Source: Chitinophaga sp. GbtcB8 (GTDB lineage Bacteria; Bacteroidota; Bacteroidia; Chitinophagales; Chitinophagaceae). Taken from it: 64,000 bases of DNA. The translations under genes and the position numbers were made by a program. The stretch lies in contig NZ_JAGXJN010000008.1 of the NCBI RefSeq assembly GCF_019091455.1, positions 69,600 through 133,599 of the forward strand. Direction: 5' to 3'. Shown here piece by piece: positions 24,025 to 34,800 of the stretch. The notes under the pieces are model-generated. The model was not told the DNA's origin. It made no database searches and saw only the letters and a program-made list of their open reading frames with translations. Position 1 is the first letter of the stretch, and every line of letters starts with the position of its first letter.

Positions 24025-24636
24025 TCAGGATCCGGTAGTTACCGGTTTAGTCAGTAGCTGCAGTTCAGCAGCATTGCCCAGCACTTCATCTACCAGCCCA
24101 AAATCTTTGGCTTCGATTGCATTCATAAATTTATCTCTTCTGAAAGTTTCTTCAATCTCATCACTGGTATGGCCGGAATGCTGCCCGATGATGTGGAACA
24201 AACGGTTTTGCAGGCGCTCCTGCTCCCGGTAGGCAATACTTACATCTTCCGTATAACCTTTAGCGCCTCCGCTGGTAGGGTGCATATGAATAGTGGCATT
24301 GGGCAGGGCATAACGCTGGCCTGCTGCACCGGCAGTAAGGATCACGGTGCCCATGCTGCCCGTAAAACCTACTGCTACTGTAGAAACGGGCGATTTCATA
24401 CTCTTCATGGTATCATAAATGGCCAGGCCGGCATACACGCTGCCGCCGGGGCAGTGAATGTATAAGCGTACGGGATAATGGTTCTCACTATCCAGGAACA
24501 GCAGCTGTGCTACTACCAGGTTGGCTACCTGGTCATCAATACCGGCGCCTAAAAAAATGATCCGTTCCTTTAAGAGCAGGCTATAGATATCATAGGCGCC
24601 ACGGGTGGCGCTATCCAATACAGTTGGTATTAACAT
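24025..24636 (-). CDS. clpP: ClpP-family serine protease subunit (paralogue in sigma-factor operon)
   Basis: A 203-residue ClpP protein with an intact triad: Ser94 (FTGSMG), His119 (MHPTSGG) and Asp168 (RRDKFM). The spacings 94-119-168 equal the 97-122-171 of E. coli ClpP. The residues around the triad deviate from housekeeping ClpP (GFTGSMG instead of AASMG, HPTSGG instead of HQPLGG), which suggests a specialised paralogue. It is the last gene of a three-gene operon, 11 bp after a small anti-sigma-like gene and downstream of a sigma factor. It would need a Clp/Hsp100 ATPase partner, none of which is in the window. Confidence 0.9.
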   Translation of the reverse strand: MLIPTVLDSATRGAYDIYSLLLKERIIFLGAGIDDQVANLVVAQLLFLDSENHYPVRLYIHCPGGSVYAGLAIYDTMKSMKSPVSTVAVGFTGSMGTVILTAGAAGQRYALPNATIHMHPTSGGAKGYTEDVSIAYREQERLQNRLFHIIGQHSGHTSDEIEETFRRDKFMNAIEAKDFGLVDEVLGNAAELQLLTKPVTTGS

Positions 24637-24647
24637 GGCAATAAATT

Positions 24648-24908
24648 TTATTTAAAAATAGCAATGAGTGCTGCCTGGAAGGCAGGATCTGTGGCGCACA
24701 GGTTATCGAAAATGGTTTGCAGCTGCTGCCGTTTTGCGGCCCGGCCCAATGAGCGGATGAGCTGATGTGCCTGTGACTGGGCCTGCACATTTTCCTGCAA
24801 AGCGCTATTGGTAAGCATTTGCGCCTGGAACAGCAGCTTATCTTCTGTGCTCATAGCGTGCAGCAGGTACTGGTCAATATGCTGTGCTTCATCCAATGAC
24901 TTCCTCAT
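24648..24908 (-). CDS. Small anti-sigma-like protein (no membrane anchor)
   Basis: An 86-residue helical protein. Its N-terminus ([20 protein letters not shown]) resembles the cytosolic head of Bacteroidota anti-sigma factors, where the pattern I-D-x-Y-L is common, but the transmembrane and periplasmic parts are missing. The start overlaps the sigma gene by 20 bp, so translation is coupled. The start was placed at 24908 because upstream codons run inside the sigma gene. It is most likely a soluble anti-sigma factor or regulatory adaptor for the neighbouring sigma factor; direct evidence is only similarity and position. Confidence 0.65.
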   Translation of the reverse strand: MRKSLDEAQHIDQYLLHAMSTEDKLLFQAQMLTNSALQENVQAQSQAHQLIRSLGRAAKRQQLQTIFDNLCATDPAFQAALIAIFK

Positions 24909-25419
24909 AAGCGGCGCTGGTTTTAATGTGATCGCGAACTTTTTCCAGGCACTTGTATTTCTGCACGGTGGCAGAGTGGGTGGTTTTGTAATGGAACTTT
25001 TCTGCAATCTCCTGCATGGAGTGCTGCTCATAATAGAACGCCTGTAACAGCTGCATACATTTCCTGCCGGCTGTTTGCAGGTACTGCATCACGGAGCGGC
25101 CTTTTTCAGGTACCGGTGTATAAAAATCTTCCGGTATGCTGTAGGCGTCTGTTATATGATCATCCAGCGGTTCCTGGCGGCTATCGGTTTTGAATTTGCG
25201 CAGCCATAATATTTTGGTGATGCCCACCAGGTACGCTTTGGCCGATACATGGATGTGCAGCTTTTGCTGCTGCTGTTTTTCCAGGTAAATAACCAGGGCA
25301 TCATGAAAGAGGTCTTTGGCGGTTTCCAGGTCGCCGCCCAGCTGCTGCACCGTGCGGGCTATCTGGGGGAAGGTGTCCCGGTAAAGATCTGTTAATGCTT
25401 GCGCTGCTTGTTCCTGCAT
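24889..25419 (-). CDS. Sigma-70 family RNA polymerase sigma factor (ECF-like)
   Basis: A 176-residue protein with a weak region-2-like segment (AQALTDLYRDTFPQIARTVQQ, then KDLFHDALVIYLEKQQQQK) and a region-4 helix-turn-helix (MQEIAEKFHYKTTHSATVQK). The core is recognisably sigma-70-like but divergent. The start at 25419 was chosen since the extra 33 upstream codons hold no sigma sequence. The gene overlaps an anti-sigma-like gene and a ClpP paralogue follows in the same operon, a set that suggests proteolysis-controlled transcription. Its target promoters are unknown. Confidence 0.85.
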   Translation of the reverse strand: MQEQAAQALTDLYRDTFPQIARTVQQLGGDLETAKDLFHDALVIYLEKQQQQKLHIHVSAKAYLVGITKILWLRKFKTDSRQEPLDDHITDAYSIPEDFYTPVPEKGRSVMQYLQTAGRKCMQLLQAFYYEQHSMQEIAEKFHYKTTHSATVQKYKCLEKVRDHIKTSAAYEEVIG

Positions 25420-25535
25420 AACTATTGGTTTTATATATAATAGTGTCCGCAAAGGGGAAGATATCACCCTTAATTTAAGAAAAAATTTTGCAGCAGCGGG
25501 CTCCTGGTGCCTGTACAACCATTCTGTAGCTGCTG

Positions 25536-26363
25536 CTACACCACTGCATGTACAATAGAAGTACGCCGCGGTGGCTGCAAACCATCTGTACGGCCGGCAA
25601 AGTACTTGGCCGCCTGTTCCGGCGTAAAAAAGGATACCGTTGTAAACCCGTGCTGCCGCAGCTTCTGTGCCAGCGCTTCCGGCGTAAAATGTGTGATCCA
25701 GGGCTCGCCCAGGTCTGCGGCCCTTTGGCCAAGGTTAGAAAAGTAATCAGCGCTTTTCTGCTGGGAAAAGGTAAGCACCAGCTCTGTACCTTTTGCCAAA
25801 GCGCCTGCAAAGCTTAGTGTAGCATCAATAGCTTCCATGGTAAGATAAGTGAGCACGCCCAGCCAGGCAATAAATACCGGTGCATTAAGATCGAACAATG
25901 TTTGTTGTAAAACGTTTCTAATAGAAGACGTTTCAAAATCAACCGGTACAAAGCTAAGATTGGGAGGGAGGCTAATGCCGGTTTGTGCCAGCCGGTTCCG
26001 TTTTTGCGCCTGGCTATCAGGATGGTCTATTTCAAAAATATGCAGGTCCCTAGCCCATACCGGCTGCCGGTAAGCAAACGTATCAAATCCGGCACCTAAT
26101 ATTATATATTGCCGTATCCCGTTATCAAATGCCAGTTGCAGGGCATCTTCCGTATAACGGCTGCGTAACACTACGTGTGTGCGCATCCTGAAGGCTTCCG
26201 GCATTTGATAAATGGCAGGGTTGTCTTGAATGTGCTGTATTACTGCGGGCTCTAATAATTTTAATATTATTTCATCCTGCAGCAGTTTGGGAGTGCCGTC
26301 TAACAATTGATGGGCGGCCCGCAGGGCGGCTGCGCCAATGGCAGTTGCGCTGGCTGTTTTCAT
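25536..26363 (-). CDS. SAM-dependent methyltransferase (leucine carboxyl methyltransferase-like)
   Basis: A 275-residue protein of the PPM1/TIGR00027 class. The SAM-binding motif is YIILGAGFDTFAYR (around residues 86-99), with later motifs FEIDHPDSQAQKR and IAWLGVLTYLTMEAI. Substrate is unknown; members methylate carboxyl groups or natural products. It is separated from the sigma operon by 117 bp. Upstream of the start are two copies of a 14-bp sequence with a TTAAC-ATA-GTTAA dyad, possible regulator sites. Confidence 0.85.
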   Translation of the reverse strand: MKTASATAIGAAALRAAHQLLDGTPKLLQDEIILKLLEPAVIQHIQDNPAIYQMPEAFRMRTHVVLRSRYTEDALQLAFDNGIRQYIILGAGFDTFAYRQPVWARDLHIFEIDHPDSQAQKRNRLAQTGISLPPNLSFVPVDFETSSIRNVLQQTLFDLNAPVFIAWLGVLTYLTMEAIDATLSFAGALAKGTELVLTFSQQKSADYFSNLGQRAADLGEPWITHFTPEALAQKLRQHGFTTVSFFTPEQAAKYFAGRTDGLQPPRRTSIVHAVV

Positions 26364-26369
26364 AATCTT

Positions 26370-26404
26370 AAATTAACATAGTTAAATATAAAATTAACAT
26401 AGTT
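26370..26404. promoter_or_regulatory. Repeated dyad upstream of the methyltransferase gene
   Basis: AAATTAACATAGTT occurs at 26370-26383 and again at 26391-26404, 21 bp apart (two helical turns). The first copy extends to a TTAAC-ATA-GTTAA palindrome; the second keeps the left half and the start of the right. This looks like a paired operator adjacent to the minus-strand start at 26363. The regulator is unknown. Confidence 0.5.
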
Positions 26405-27004
26405 GCATAAATACAATCAAAATGTTACAAACATTCCCATCTGAATGTATGATCTTTAATAGAGTATAGATAGTATGTCTTAATATTTAGTTAAAATAAT
26501 GTTTGCTTTTAAAGGAAATTAATACTAACTATGTGGCAGATCCGGTAAAGAGTACGCCGGATATTAAGCACTAAGTGATACCTGAACAATGAAGCGGCAG
26601 CAATCTTAAGCACCACGATAAATTTTCCATGGATCCCCGATGGGGCCGTATGTAGACTAACTAGATTATTTCAACCAAATTAACGAAACATGTAAAGAAT
26701 GATGGAACGATGATCGATGTGTTGTTGTTATTCTATTAGAAAATCAATTTACATTATTGTAGTGAACAATTGAATTGACTTTAGGAAGGGTCAGTTGTTA
26801 TAGATTTCTAAAGGAAATGCATGCCTCCCTCTGAGGTGTATCGGCATCTTTATCTCTAACCAAAATCGGTAAGTATGTATAAAAGAACGATGAAATTTAG
26901 CGATACATAAGCGTACAGGCAATACTATGTTTAATAATTGCATGCTGCAAAAGTAGCATGTCGCTCTCTCTATGTCTAAATCAAACCAAAATTAAATCCA
27001 ATAA
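26405..27004. promoter_or_regulatory. Long leader region upstream of susC
   Basis: About 600 bases without an ORF. A near-match to the -7 box, TATGTTTA, lies around 26925. A CATGCT/AGCATG stem-loop (26941-26960) sits between it and the susC start. No ribosome-binding sequence or named riboswitch was recognised. It is probably the regulatory region and 5' leader of the SusC/SusD operon. Confidence 0.4.
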
Positions 27005-30000
27005 ATGATGAGACAACTACGTCTGCTGATTATGGCGCTGCTGCTTGGCTCGGCAGCATTTGCACAAACAAGGCAGTTGACAGGTTCTGTCAAGGATGCA
27101 ACATCCGGGGCAGCGCTTCCCGCCATCACCGTGCAGGTAAAAGGAACGAACATGGCCACTGTAACCGGTGGCGACGGTACCTTCTCCTTAAAAGTACCGC
27201 AGGGGGCTTTTACATTACAGGTTTCCCTGGTAGGCTACGGCACTAAAACAATAGAAGTAACGCCTGAACAAACACATCTTGACCTGGTAATGAGTGAAAC
27301 ATCCACTCAGCTGGGCGAGCTGGTAGTAACGGCATTGGGCATATCAAAAGATTCCAAAAAAGTGGGCTACTCCGTTACAAAAGTAGATGGCGGCCTGATG
27401 ACACAGGCCAGGGAAACCAACGTGGGCCTGTCATTAGCAGGCCGTGTGGCCGGTGTGAATGTACATGGTTCCAGCGGCGGTCCGGGTTCTTCTGCCCGTA
27501 TCCTGTTAAGGGGTATGCCCAGTATGAATAGTAGTACCGGTAGTACCGGCAGCGGCGCAGGCACCGGCTCACCGCTTTTTGTAATAAATGGTGTACCTAT
27601 TGATAATACACAACGCGGTTCTTCCGGCGAATGGGGCGGCTCTGATAACGGAGACGGTCTTTCCAACATTAACCCGGATGATATTGAAACCATGTCCGTG
27701 CTGAAAGGCCAGTCTGCATCTGCATTATATGGTGCAAGAGCTGCCAACGGCGTTGTTATCATTACCACCAAGACCGGTAAAAAAGGCGCTTTCACCGTGG
27801 AGTATAACATGAACTATTCCATGGACAAAGCCATTAACTTTACCGATTTCCAGTATGAATATGGCCAGGGCCGTCAGGGCAGCAAACCGAATAATGCTGC
27901 AGATGCACAGGGTACTGCCAGGTTAGCCTGGGGCGCTAAAATGGATGGCTCACAGGTTATCCAGTATGATGGTAAGCAATATGCTTATTCTCCCTTCAAA
28001 GACAACATTGCCAACTTTTACAGAACAGGGCCCACCTTTACCAATACAGTAGCTGTTTCCGGCGGTGGCGAGAAAGGTACTTTCCGTTTATCTATGTCTA
28101 ACCTGGATAACAAATCCATTGTTCGCAACAGTGGATTAGACCGGAAAACCATTAACCTGAACATGGACCAGAAGGTAAGCGACCGGCTGACTGTAAGAGT
28201 GCTGGCTAACTATATAGACGAGCAGCAAAAGAACAAACCGCAGATCAGTGACGGGCCTTCAAACCCCAATAACGGTATCTGGCTTGCAGGTAACATCAAC
28301 GAAAACATACTGGCGCCCGGTTTTGATGCCAATGGAAAGGAAATAGTATTCAGTGATGATAACTATGTAACCAATCCCTGGTTTGTAGTGAGCAAGTATG
28401 TAAATAATATAAACAGGAAACGCCTGATCAGTGCCATTACTGCCCGTTATGAGCTTACCAGCTGGTTGTATGCACAAGGCCGTATCGGATATGACCTGGA
28501 AAATGACCAGATCCTTAAGGTAACGGCATCCGGCACCAACTTTTCCATACAAACTGAAACCGGTTATTCCGGCAGACTGGAAGAGCAGAGCCGCACCCAG
28601 ACCTACCAGCTGAATGGTGATGCATTGCTGGGCCTCAGCAAAAAAATAACCTCCGATTTTAGTATAGACGCTGCAGTAGGCGCCAACATACTGAAGAACG
28701 GTTATGATTATCAGACCCTCAATGGTGGTCCCTTTATCGTTGATAACCTGTACACCCCTCTTAACGTGGTGAACGCTGGCAAGGACTATAAATACTGGAA
28801 AAGGGAAGCACATTCCGGTTATTATACCGCAGACTTTAACTATAAAAGCTACCTGACACTGAGCACTACGGGCAGGTATGATGTGTTCTCCACACTGGCA
28901 GGGCCTAATATACCCAAGAGCCAGATGAGGATCTTTACGCCTTCTGTATCCGGTAGCTTTATCTTCTCTGAGCTGGTGAAAGTACCGCATATGGATTACG
29001 GCAAGCTGCGTGCATCTTTCGCAAGAACCAGCGGGGAACCTTACGAAGCATATAGAACGGCCGTGTACTATGCCGTGGAAGGCTCTGTTAACGGAGTGCC
29101 TACCGGCAGGTTTAGCGATGGTTTGCCCAGCGGTTTGTTAAAACCGTACACCGTAACAGAGCTGGAATTTGGCACGGAGCTGAAGTTCTTTGATAACCGT
29201 TTAGGATTTGATGTGTCGTACTTTACGCGCAAAACAAAGAATGAGATCATGCAGGCAGACTTTAGCCGGTCTACCGGTTATACCAAAGGGTATATAGCTA
29301 CCGGTTCTACCCAAAACAGGGGCCTGGAAGTGTTGGTGACCGGTACGCCTGTTAAGAGCAGGAATTTCAGCTGGAATGCTTCATTCAATTTAACCTCTGT
29401 ACACAATAAGATCCTGGAAACAGATGCTAATAGTAACCCGGTTTCGCTGGGTACCAACCGGTTCAACCACGGTAATGCCAATACTGTGTTCATAAAAGGA
29501 ATGGCCGGCCCCCAGATCCAGGTATATGATTACAAGTATGATGCAAAAGGCGATATAGTAGTAGATGCCTCCGGGTTACCCTTAGCCGGCAACCAGGTAT
29601 ACAGGGGCAGCGTATTGCCTACTTTATATGGTGGCTTGAACAACGAGTTTAACTTCAAAGGTGTGAGCCTTGCATTCCTGATAGATTACAATTATGGCAA
29701 CAAGGTGCTTTCTTCTTCTGCTGCTGAAAGTGTTTACCGCGGCTTGAACAAGTCTACGCTGGTGAACAGGGAAGCTGGTTTCACCGTGGGAGTACGGGAA
29801 GATGGTACGCAGAATACCGTACACGCCAGCGCACAGGACTACTACCAGGCAGTGGCTCAAAGGATCACTGCAATAAGTGTACTGGACGGTGATTACATTA
29901 AGCTGCGCCAGCTTACACTGGGTTACACCCTTCCTGAGAAAGTATTAGCCGGCGTGCCTTTGATCCGTACCGTACAGGTTTCTTTAGTAGGCCGCAATCT

Positions 30001-30139
30001 CTGGACAATAATGAAACGCAGTGATAATATTGATCCTGAATCAGGTTTTTCCACCATTGTGAGATATGCAGGTATTGAAGGTACCGGCTTACCTTCCGCC
30101 AGGACATACGGTGTAAATGTTAATATCAAATTCAAATAA
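27005..30139 (+). CDS. SusC/RagA family TonB-dependent outer-membrane transporter
   Basis: A 1044-residue outer-membrane receptor that takes up oligomers with TonB-ExbBD energy. A signal peptide (about 1-20) is followed by a carboxypeptidase-D-like domain (about 23-95), a plug domain (LGISKDSKKVGYSVTKV, then the SLAGRVAGVNV and ILLRGMPSM segments) and a beta-barrel ending with a final NVNIKFK strand. It has no long N-terminal extension for a sigma/anti-sigma contact (no STN domain). It lies 9 bp before the SusD partner. No carbohydrate-active enzyme is in the same operon, so the ligand is unknown. Confidence 0.95.
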   Translation: MMRQLRLLIMALLLGSAAFAQTRQLTGSVKDATSGAALPAITVQVKGTNMATVTGGDGTFSLKVPQGAFTLQVSLVGYGTKTIEVTPEQTHLDLVMSETSTQLGELVVTALGISKDSKKVGYSVTKVDGGLMTQARETNVGLSLAGRVAGVNVHGSSGGPGSSARILLRGMPSMNSSTGSTGSGAGTGSPLFVINGVPIDNTQRGSSGEWGGSDNGDGLSNINPDDIETMSVLKGQSASALYGARAANGVVIITTKTGKKGAFTVEYNMNYSMDKAINFTDFQYEYGQGRQGSKPNNAADAQGTARLAWGAKMDGSQVIQYDGKQYAYSPFKDNIANFYRTGPTFTNTVAVSGGGEKGTFRLSMSNLDNKSIVRNSGLDRKTINLNMDQKVSDRLTVRVLANYIDEQQKNKPQISDGPSNPNNGIWLAGNINENILAPGFDANGKEIVFSDDNYVTNPWFVVSKYVNNINRKRLISAITARYELTSWLYAQGRIGYDLENDQILKVTASGTNFSIQTETGYSGRLEEQSRTQTYQLNGDALLGLSKKITSDFSIDAAVGANILKNGYDYQTLNGGPFIVDNLYTPLNVVNAGKDYKYWKREAHSGYYTADFNYKSYLTLSTTGRYDVFSTLAGPNIPKSQMRIFTPSVSGSFIFSELVKVPHMDYGKLRASFARTSGEPYEAYRTAVYYAVEGSVNGVPTGRFSDGLPSGLLKPYTVTELEFGTELKFFDNRLGFDVSYFTRKTKNEIMQADFSRSTGYTKGYIATGSTQNRGLEVLVTGTPVKSRNFSWNASFNLTSVHNKILETDANSNPVSLGTNRFNHGNANTVFIKGMAGPQIQVYDYKYDAKGDIVVDASGLPLAGNQVYRGSVLPTLYGGLNNEFNFKGVSLAFLIDYNYGNKVLSSSAAESVYRGLNKSTLVNREAGFTVGVREDGTQNTVHASAQDYYQAVAQRITAISVLDGDYIKLRQLTLGYTLPEKVLAGVPLIRTVQVSLVGRNLWTIMKRSDNIDPESGFSTIVRYAGIEGTGLPSARTYGVNVNIKFK

Positions 30140-30148
30140 GCAAGGAAC

Positions 30149-31765
30149 ATGAAAAAACTACTGATATATATTGGTATCACTTCTGCACTGCTACAGGCGG
30201 GATGTACCAAGAATTTTGAGGAGATCAATACCGATCCCACACAAACGGATGCCGCCCATTATGATCCAAATTATCTTTTGACCAGCGCCCAGTACCTGTT
30301 TTCCTCACAGGGCTATAGTATTTCCCTGTTCACCAGCATGTGGGCGCAAACCATGGCATCCACCTCATCGCTGAGCTCCAACTACCTTTCCAATGCCGAT
30401 AAGTATGTACCATCCAGCGGTACGCCTGATTACCAGGCCCGTCTCTGGAACAACAATTACGGCCAAAGCGACCAGTTCTGGACAGGAGCAGGCAGCATGG
30501 TATATGAAGCCGCCAGCTTAACGGCAGATGATGCCTCAAAGGGAAACCTGAACGCCATCTGTAAAATTATGAAAGTGCTGATCCTGCAGGAAGTAACAGA
30601 TGTGTATGGCGATATTCCTTATTCCCAGGCATTACAGGGTAAGGCAGGCGTTACACAACCAGTGTATGATAAACAGCAGGATGTTTATAACAGCATGCTC
30701 AAAGACCTGGATGCTGCCATTGGCCAGCTGAGTGCATCCGGTGGAGCTGTGAGCGGCGACCTGTATTACAAGGGAGATGTTACCAAATGGAAAAAATTCG
30801 GCTACTCATTAATGTTACGTCTGGCTATGCGCTTAACAAAAGTAGACGCTGCCACAGCCAAAACATGGGCGGAGAAAGCCGCTGCAGGTGGCACCTTTGC
30901 CGGCGTTGCGGATGATGCTTTTATAGCTACCCAGAACAGCACCGGGCATGATAATGCCCAGGCCAGGGTATATAATACAGATATTTACCAGACCCGCTGG
31001 AGCAAAACATTTATTGACTATCTCAGGACTAACAATGACCCCCGCCTGGGTGTAATTGCAGAAGTACCTGCTGATGGCCTGGCTGCTAACCAAACTTCCA
31101 GCCCCGGCGTAACAACTGCTGCCGTACAGTTAGGGATGCCCAATGGGTATGATCTGAACGGCGGCCCAACAGATATTACGCATGCACCGGGCTACCCCGG
31201 TGGTACCGGTACAGGCGCGAATGCTACGCCTATCGGAAAATATTCCCGTCCCCGTACTTCTATGTACGCCAACAGGAGCGGTAATATTTTTGTGCTCACC
31301 TACGCAGAAACAGAGCTGATGCTGGCAGAAGCTGCGGCAAGAGGATGGAGCGTAGGCGGTACAGCCCTTGTGCACTACCGCAATGGTGTATCTGCTGCCC
31401 TGCAGTCCCTGGCAGTACTGGGTGCAGATGGCGCCATCAGCGCAACTATTGCCGATGCATATGCACTGGCGCATCCGCTGAATATAACTTCACTGGATGC
31501 ATCCCTGAAACAGATCAATGAGCAATACTGGGCTACTACCGGCGCTTTCTTCCTGTATGTAGAAACATGGATCAACTGGAAAAGATCCGGTTATCCTGTG
31601 CTCACTCCCGTAGTTTACCAGGGTAATTTCTCCAACGGTACCATACCCAGAAGGCAGCCTTATCCGCCCATTGAAGCTAACCTGAACAAAGCTAACTACA
31701 ACGATGCGGTAAGCAGGATAGGAACCGGTGATAACTGGACCTCACGCGTATGGTGGGACAAATAA
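30149..31765 (+). CDS. SusD/RagB-like lipoprotein
   Basis: A 538-residue lipoprotein that caps the SusC barrel and captures the substrate. The lipobox is LLQAGC with the modified cysteine at about residue 19. The opening NFEEINTDPTQTDAAHYDPN is typical of the SusD-like_2 group. Mainly helical TPR-like segments follow, and the C-terminus is rich in aromatic residues. It is transcribed with susC. A terminator follows at 31809. Confidence 0.93.
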   Translation: MKKLLIYIGITSALLQAGCTKNFEEINTDPTQTDAAHYDPNYLLTSAQYLFSSQGYSISLFTSMWAQTMASTSSLSSNYLSNADKYVPSSGTPDYQARLWNNNYGQSDQFWTGAGSMVYEAASLTADDASKGNLNAICKIMKVLILQEVTDVYGDIPYSQALQGKAGVTQPVYDKQQDVYNSMLKDLDAAIGQLSASGGAVSGDLYYKGDVTKWKKFGYSLMLRLAMRLTKVDAATAKTWAEKAAAGGTFAGVADDAFIATQNSTGHDNAQARVYNTDIYQTRWSKTFIDYLRTNNDPRLGVIAEVPADGLAANQTSSPGVTTAAVQLGMPNGYDLNGGPTDITHAPGYPGGTGTGANATPIGKYSRPRTSMYANRSGNIFVLTYAETELMLAEAAARGWSVGGTALVHYRNGVSAALQSLAVLGADGAISATIADAYALAHPLNITSLDASLKQINEQYWATTGAFFLYVETWINWKRSGYPVLTPVVYQGNFSNGTIPRRQPYPPIEANLNKANYNDAVSRIGTGDNWTSRVWWDK

Positions 31766-31808
31766 TAACCTGTTTTAAATGTTGATGTAAGAGCAATAAA
31801 TGTAGAGT

Positions 31809-31842
31809 AGATGCAGCGGGTAAGTCCGCTGCATCTGCTTTT
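31809..31842 (+). terminator. Intrinsic terminator after susD
   Basis: AGATGCAGCGG (31809-31819) pairs with CCGCTGCATCT (31826-31836) over a 6-base loop, followed by GCTTTT. Transcription of the next gene may partly depend on read-through. Confidence 0.75.
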
Positions 31843-31891
31843 GTAACCCGGCCTGCTGTGTTGTTGGAGCGGTTGAAAAATATAATGCATC

Positions 31892-34800
31892 ATGCAAAAT
31901 TCCATTTCCCTGATCATTACTACGGTATTACTTAGCTGGCTGCCCATAGCTGTAAAAGCGCAGCAGCCCCTCTTTGAGCTGTTACCGCCTAAAACCACCA
32001 ATATCCGTTTCAGTAATGATATTAATGAAACCGAACACCTGAATGTATTAGCCTACGAATATTTTTATAACGGCGGTGGCATAGCCGTAGGCGATATTAA
32101 TAATGACGGCCTGGACGACCTGTTCTTCACCGCCAACATGGGCCCTAATAAGCTCTACCTGAACCAGGGCAACCTGAAATTTAAAGATATTACCAGGGAT
32201 GCCGCCAAAGAGCTGGAAGGCCGCAGCGGCGCCTGGAAAACCGGCGTAACCATGTCTGATGTAAATGGCGATGGTTAGCTGGGTATTTAGGTTTGTTACT
32301 CCGGCAAAACTACTATTGGGCAACGCCGCAATCAGCTGTTCATAAACCAGGGCAACCTGAAATTTAAAGAAAGCGCCAAAGAATATGGGCTGGATGATCC
32401 GGGCTACAGCACCACGGCCGTATTCTTTGATTATGATAATGACGGGGACCTGGATATGTTCCTGCTTAACCATAACGTGATCAAGATAGATAACATGGAG
32501 CTGGCCAAACGCCGCGGGGAAACGGATTCCCTGGCAGGCAACAAGCTCTATGAAAATAAGGACAATCACTTTACAGATGTTTCCAAAAAAGCCGGCATTA
32601 TCCAGAACCCGCTCACATTCGGTTTAGGCGTGGCCGTAGCTGATATTAACCAGGACGGCTGGCCTGATGTATATGTGACCAATGATTATAATGAGCCGGA
32701 CTACCTGTACCTCAACAACCAGGATGGTACTTTCCGGGAAGATACGCAGAACTGTTTCCGGCATCTTTCCCATTTCTCTATGGGCGTAGATATTGCAGAT
32801 TATAACAACGATGGCCTGCCGGATGTAATGACACTGGACATGCTGCCGGAAGATAACCGCCGCCAGAAATTATTACAGCTGCAGGAAAATTATGAATCCT
32901 TTGAGCTGATGTTATCACAGGGACTATACAAACAGTACATGCGTAATATGCTGCAGCTGAATAATGGCGATGGAACCTTTAGTGAGATAGGGCAGCTTGC
33001 GGGGATCTCTAATACCGACTGGAGCTGGTGCCCGCTGCTGGCCGACCTGGATAATGACGGGTATAAAGACCTGTTCATTACCAACGGCTATTTAAGGGAC
33101 TATACCAACAAAGACTTTTTAAAATATTGGGGCGATTATAAAGTCAAGAAAGCAGTGGACCGTGAACCGGTAATGCTCATGGACCTGGTAACATCCATGC
33201 CTTCCACCACCCTGATGAACTACGTTTTCAGGAATGAGCATGACCTTACTTTTTCCAACAAACAAAAAGACTGGGGTTTTACCAAAACCGGTATTTCAAG
33301 CGCGGCAGTATATGCAGACCTGGATAATGATGGCGACCTGGACCTGGTGATCAATAACATTAACGAACCGGCAGCAGTGTATAAAAACCTGAGCCGGGAA
33401 CAGAACAAAGGTAATTACCTGGGCATAAAGCTGCAGGCCAAAACCGGCAATACAGCGGCTATTGGCGCTAAGGTAACAGTGTATGCCAACGGCGGCCTGC
33501 AGTATGAGGAAGTGAATCCCGGCAGGGGATATCTTTCTGCCTTGCCTGCCAGCCTGCATTTTGGATTGGGCAGTGCTCAACAGGCAGATTCTGTACGCAT
33601 TACCTGGCCCGACCATACCACGCAGCTGCTGACCAATGTAACCGCTAACCAGCAGCTGGCAGTAGCCTATGCAGGCGTAACAGCGCCGGTGCTGCAAAAA
33701 GATCCTTCAGTCAAAACACTCTTCAGCAGAACAAAAGGTATTATAGGTTATAAACATGAAGATGACCAGGTGAATGACTTTAAGCGGCAGCCGCTTATGT
33801 TATTCATGTACTCCAGCGCAGGGCCGGTACTGGCTAAGGGAGATGTGAATAACGACGGCCGGGAGGACCTGTACATCAGCAGCGATAAGAACCAGCCCGG
33901 AAGACTGTTTGTACAACAGCCTTCCGGCGCATACAGTATCAGCACTGAATCTGTGCTGGATGCGGAAGATGGCCCGGTAACGGCCGATGCATTGTTCTTT
34001 GATGCCAATGGCGATGGGTTTAATGACCTGTACCTGGCCAAAGGCGGTTACGCTTTATTTGAACCCCATACGCCCGCGCTGCAGGATGTTCTGTACCTGA
34101 ATGATGGCAAGGGCAAACTGGTGTTATCGAAAGGTGTTTTGCCGGATGTTAGCGCTAATAGTAAATCGTGTGTGCGTGCCTGTGATTTTGATAATGACGG
34201 TGATATGGACCTGTTCATAGGCGGGCGTGTAATACCCGGCCAGTACCCGGCGCCGCCGGCATCCTGGCTGCTGGTGAATGATGGCAAAGGGAAATTTACT
34301 GCTGCTACCGTGCCTTTTGCCAACATTGGTATGGTCACAGATGCGCAGTGGACCGATGTTAATAAAGACGGTCGTAAAGACCTGCTGTTATGCGGGGAGT
34401 TTATGCCTGTAACCTTATTCCTGAACACGGCCGAAGGTTTTACAAATAAAACCAGCGATTATTTTGAGCAGATGCCCAAAGGCTGCTGGTTCAGCATGGC
34501 ATTGGCAGATGTGGATGGCGACGGGCAGGAAGATATTATTGCCGGTAACCTGGGGCTGAACACACAGGTGCATACTTCTGAAAAAGAGCCGGCAGAGCTG
34601 TATTATGCAGACTTTGACGGCAATGGCTCTATTGATCCTTTCTTTAACTGTTATATTAAAGGGGTAAGCTATCCTTTTGTAAGCCGGGATGAGCTGAATG
34701 ACCAGATCTATCCCATGCGCCGCAAATTCAGCTCCTATAAGAATTATGCAGATGCTACCATGAGGGAAATTTTCAGTGCAGATGAATTGTCTAAAGCCGG

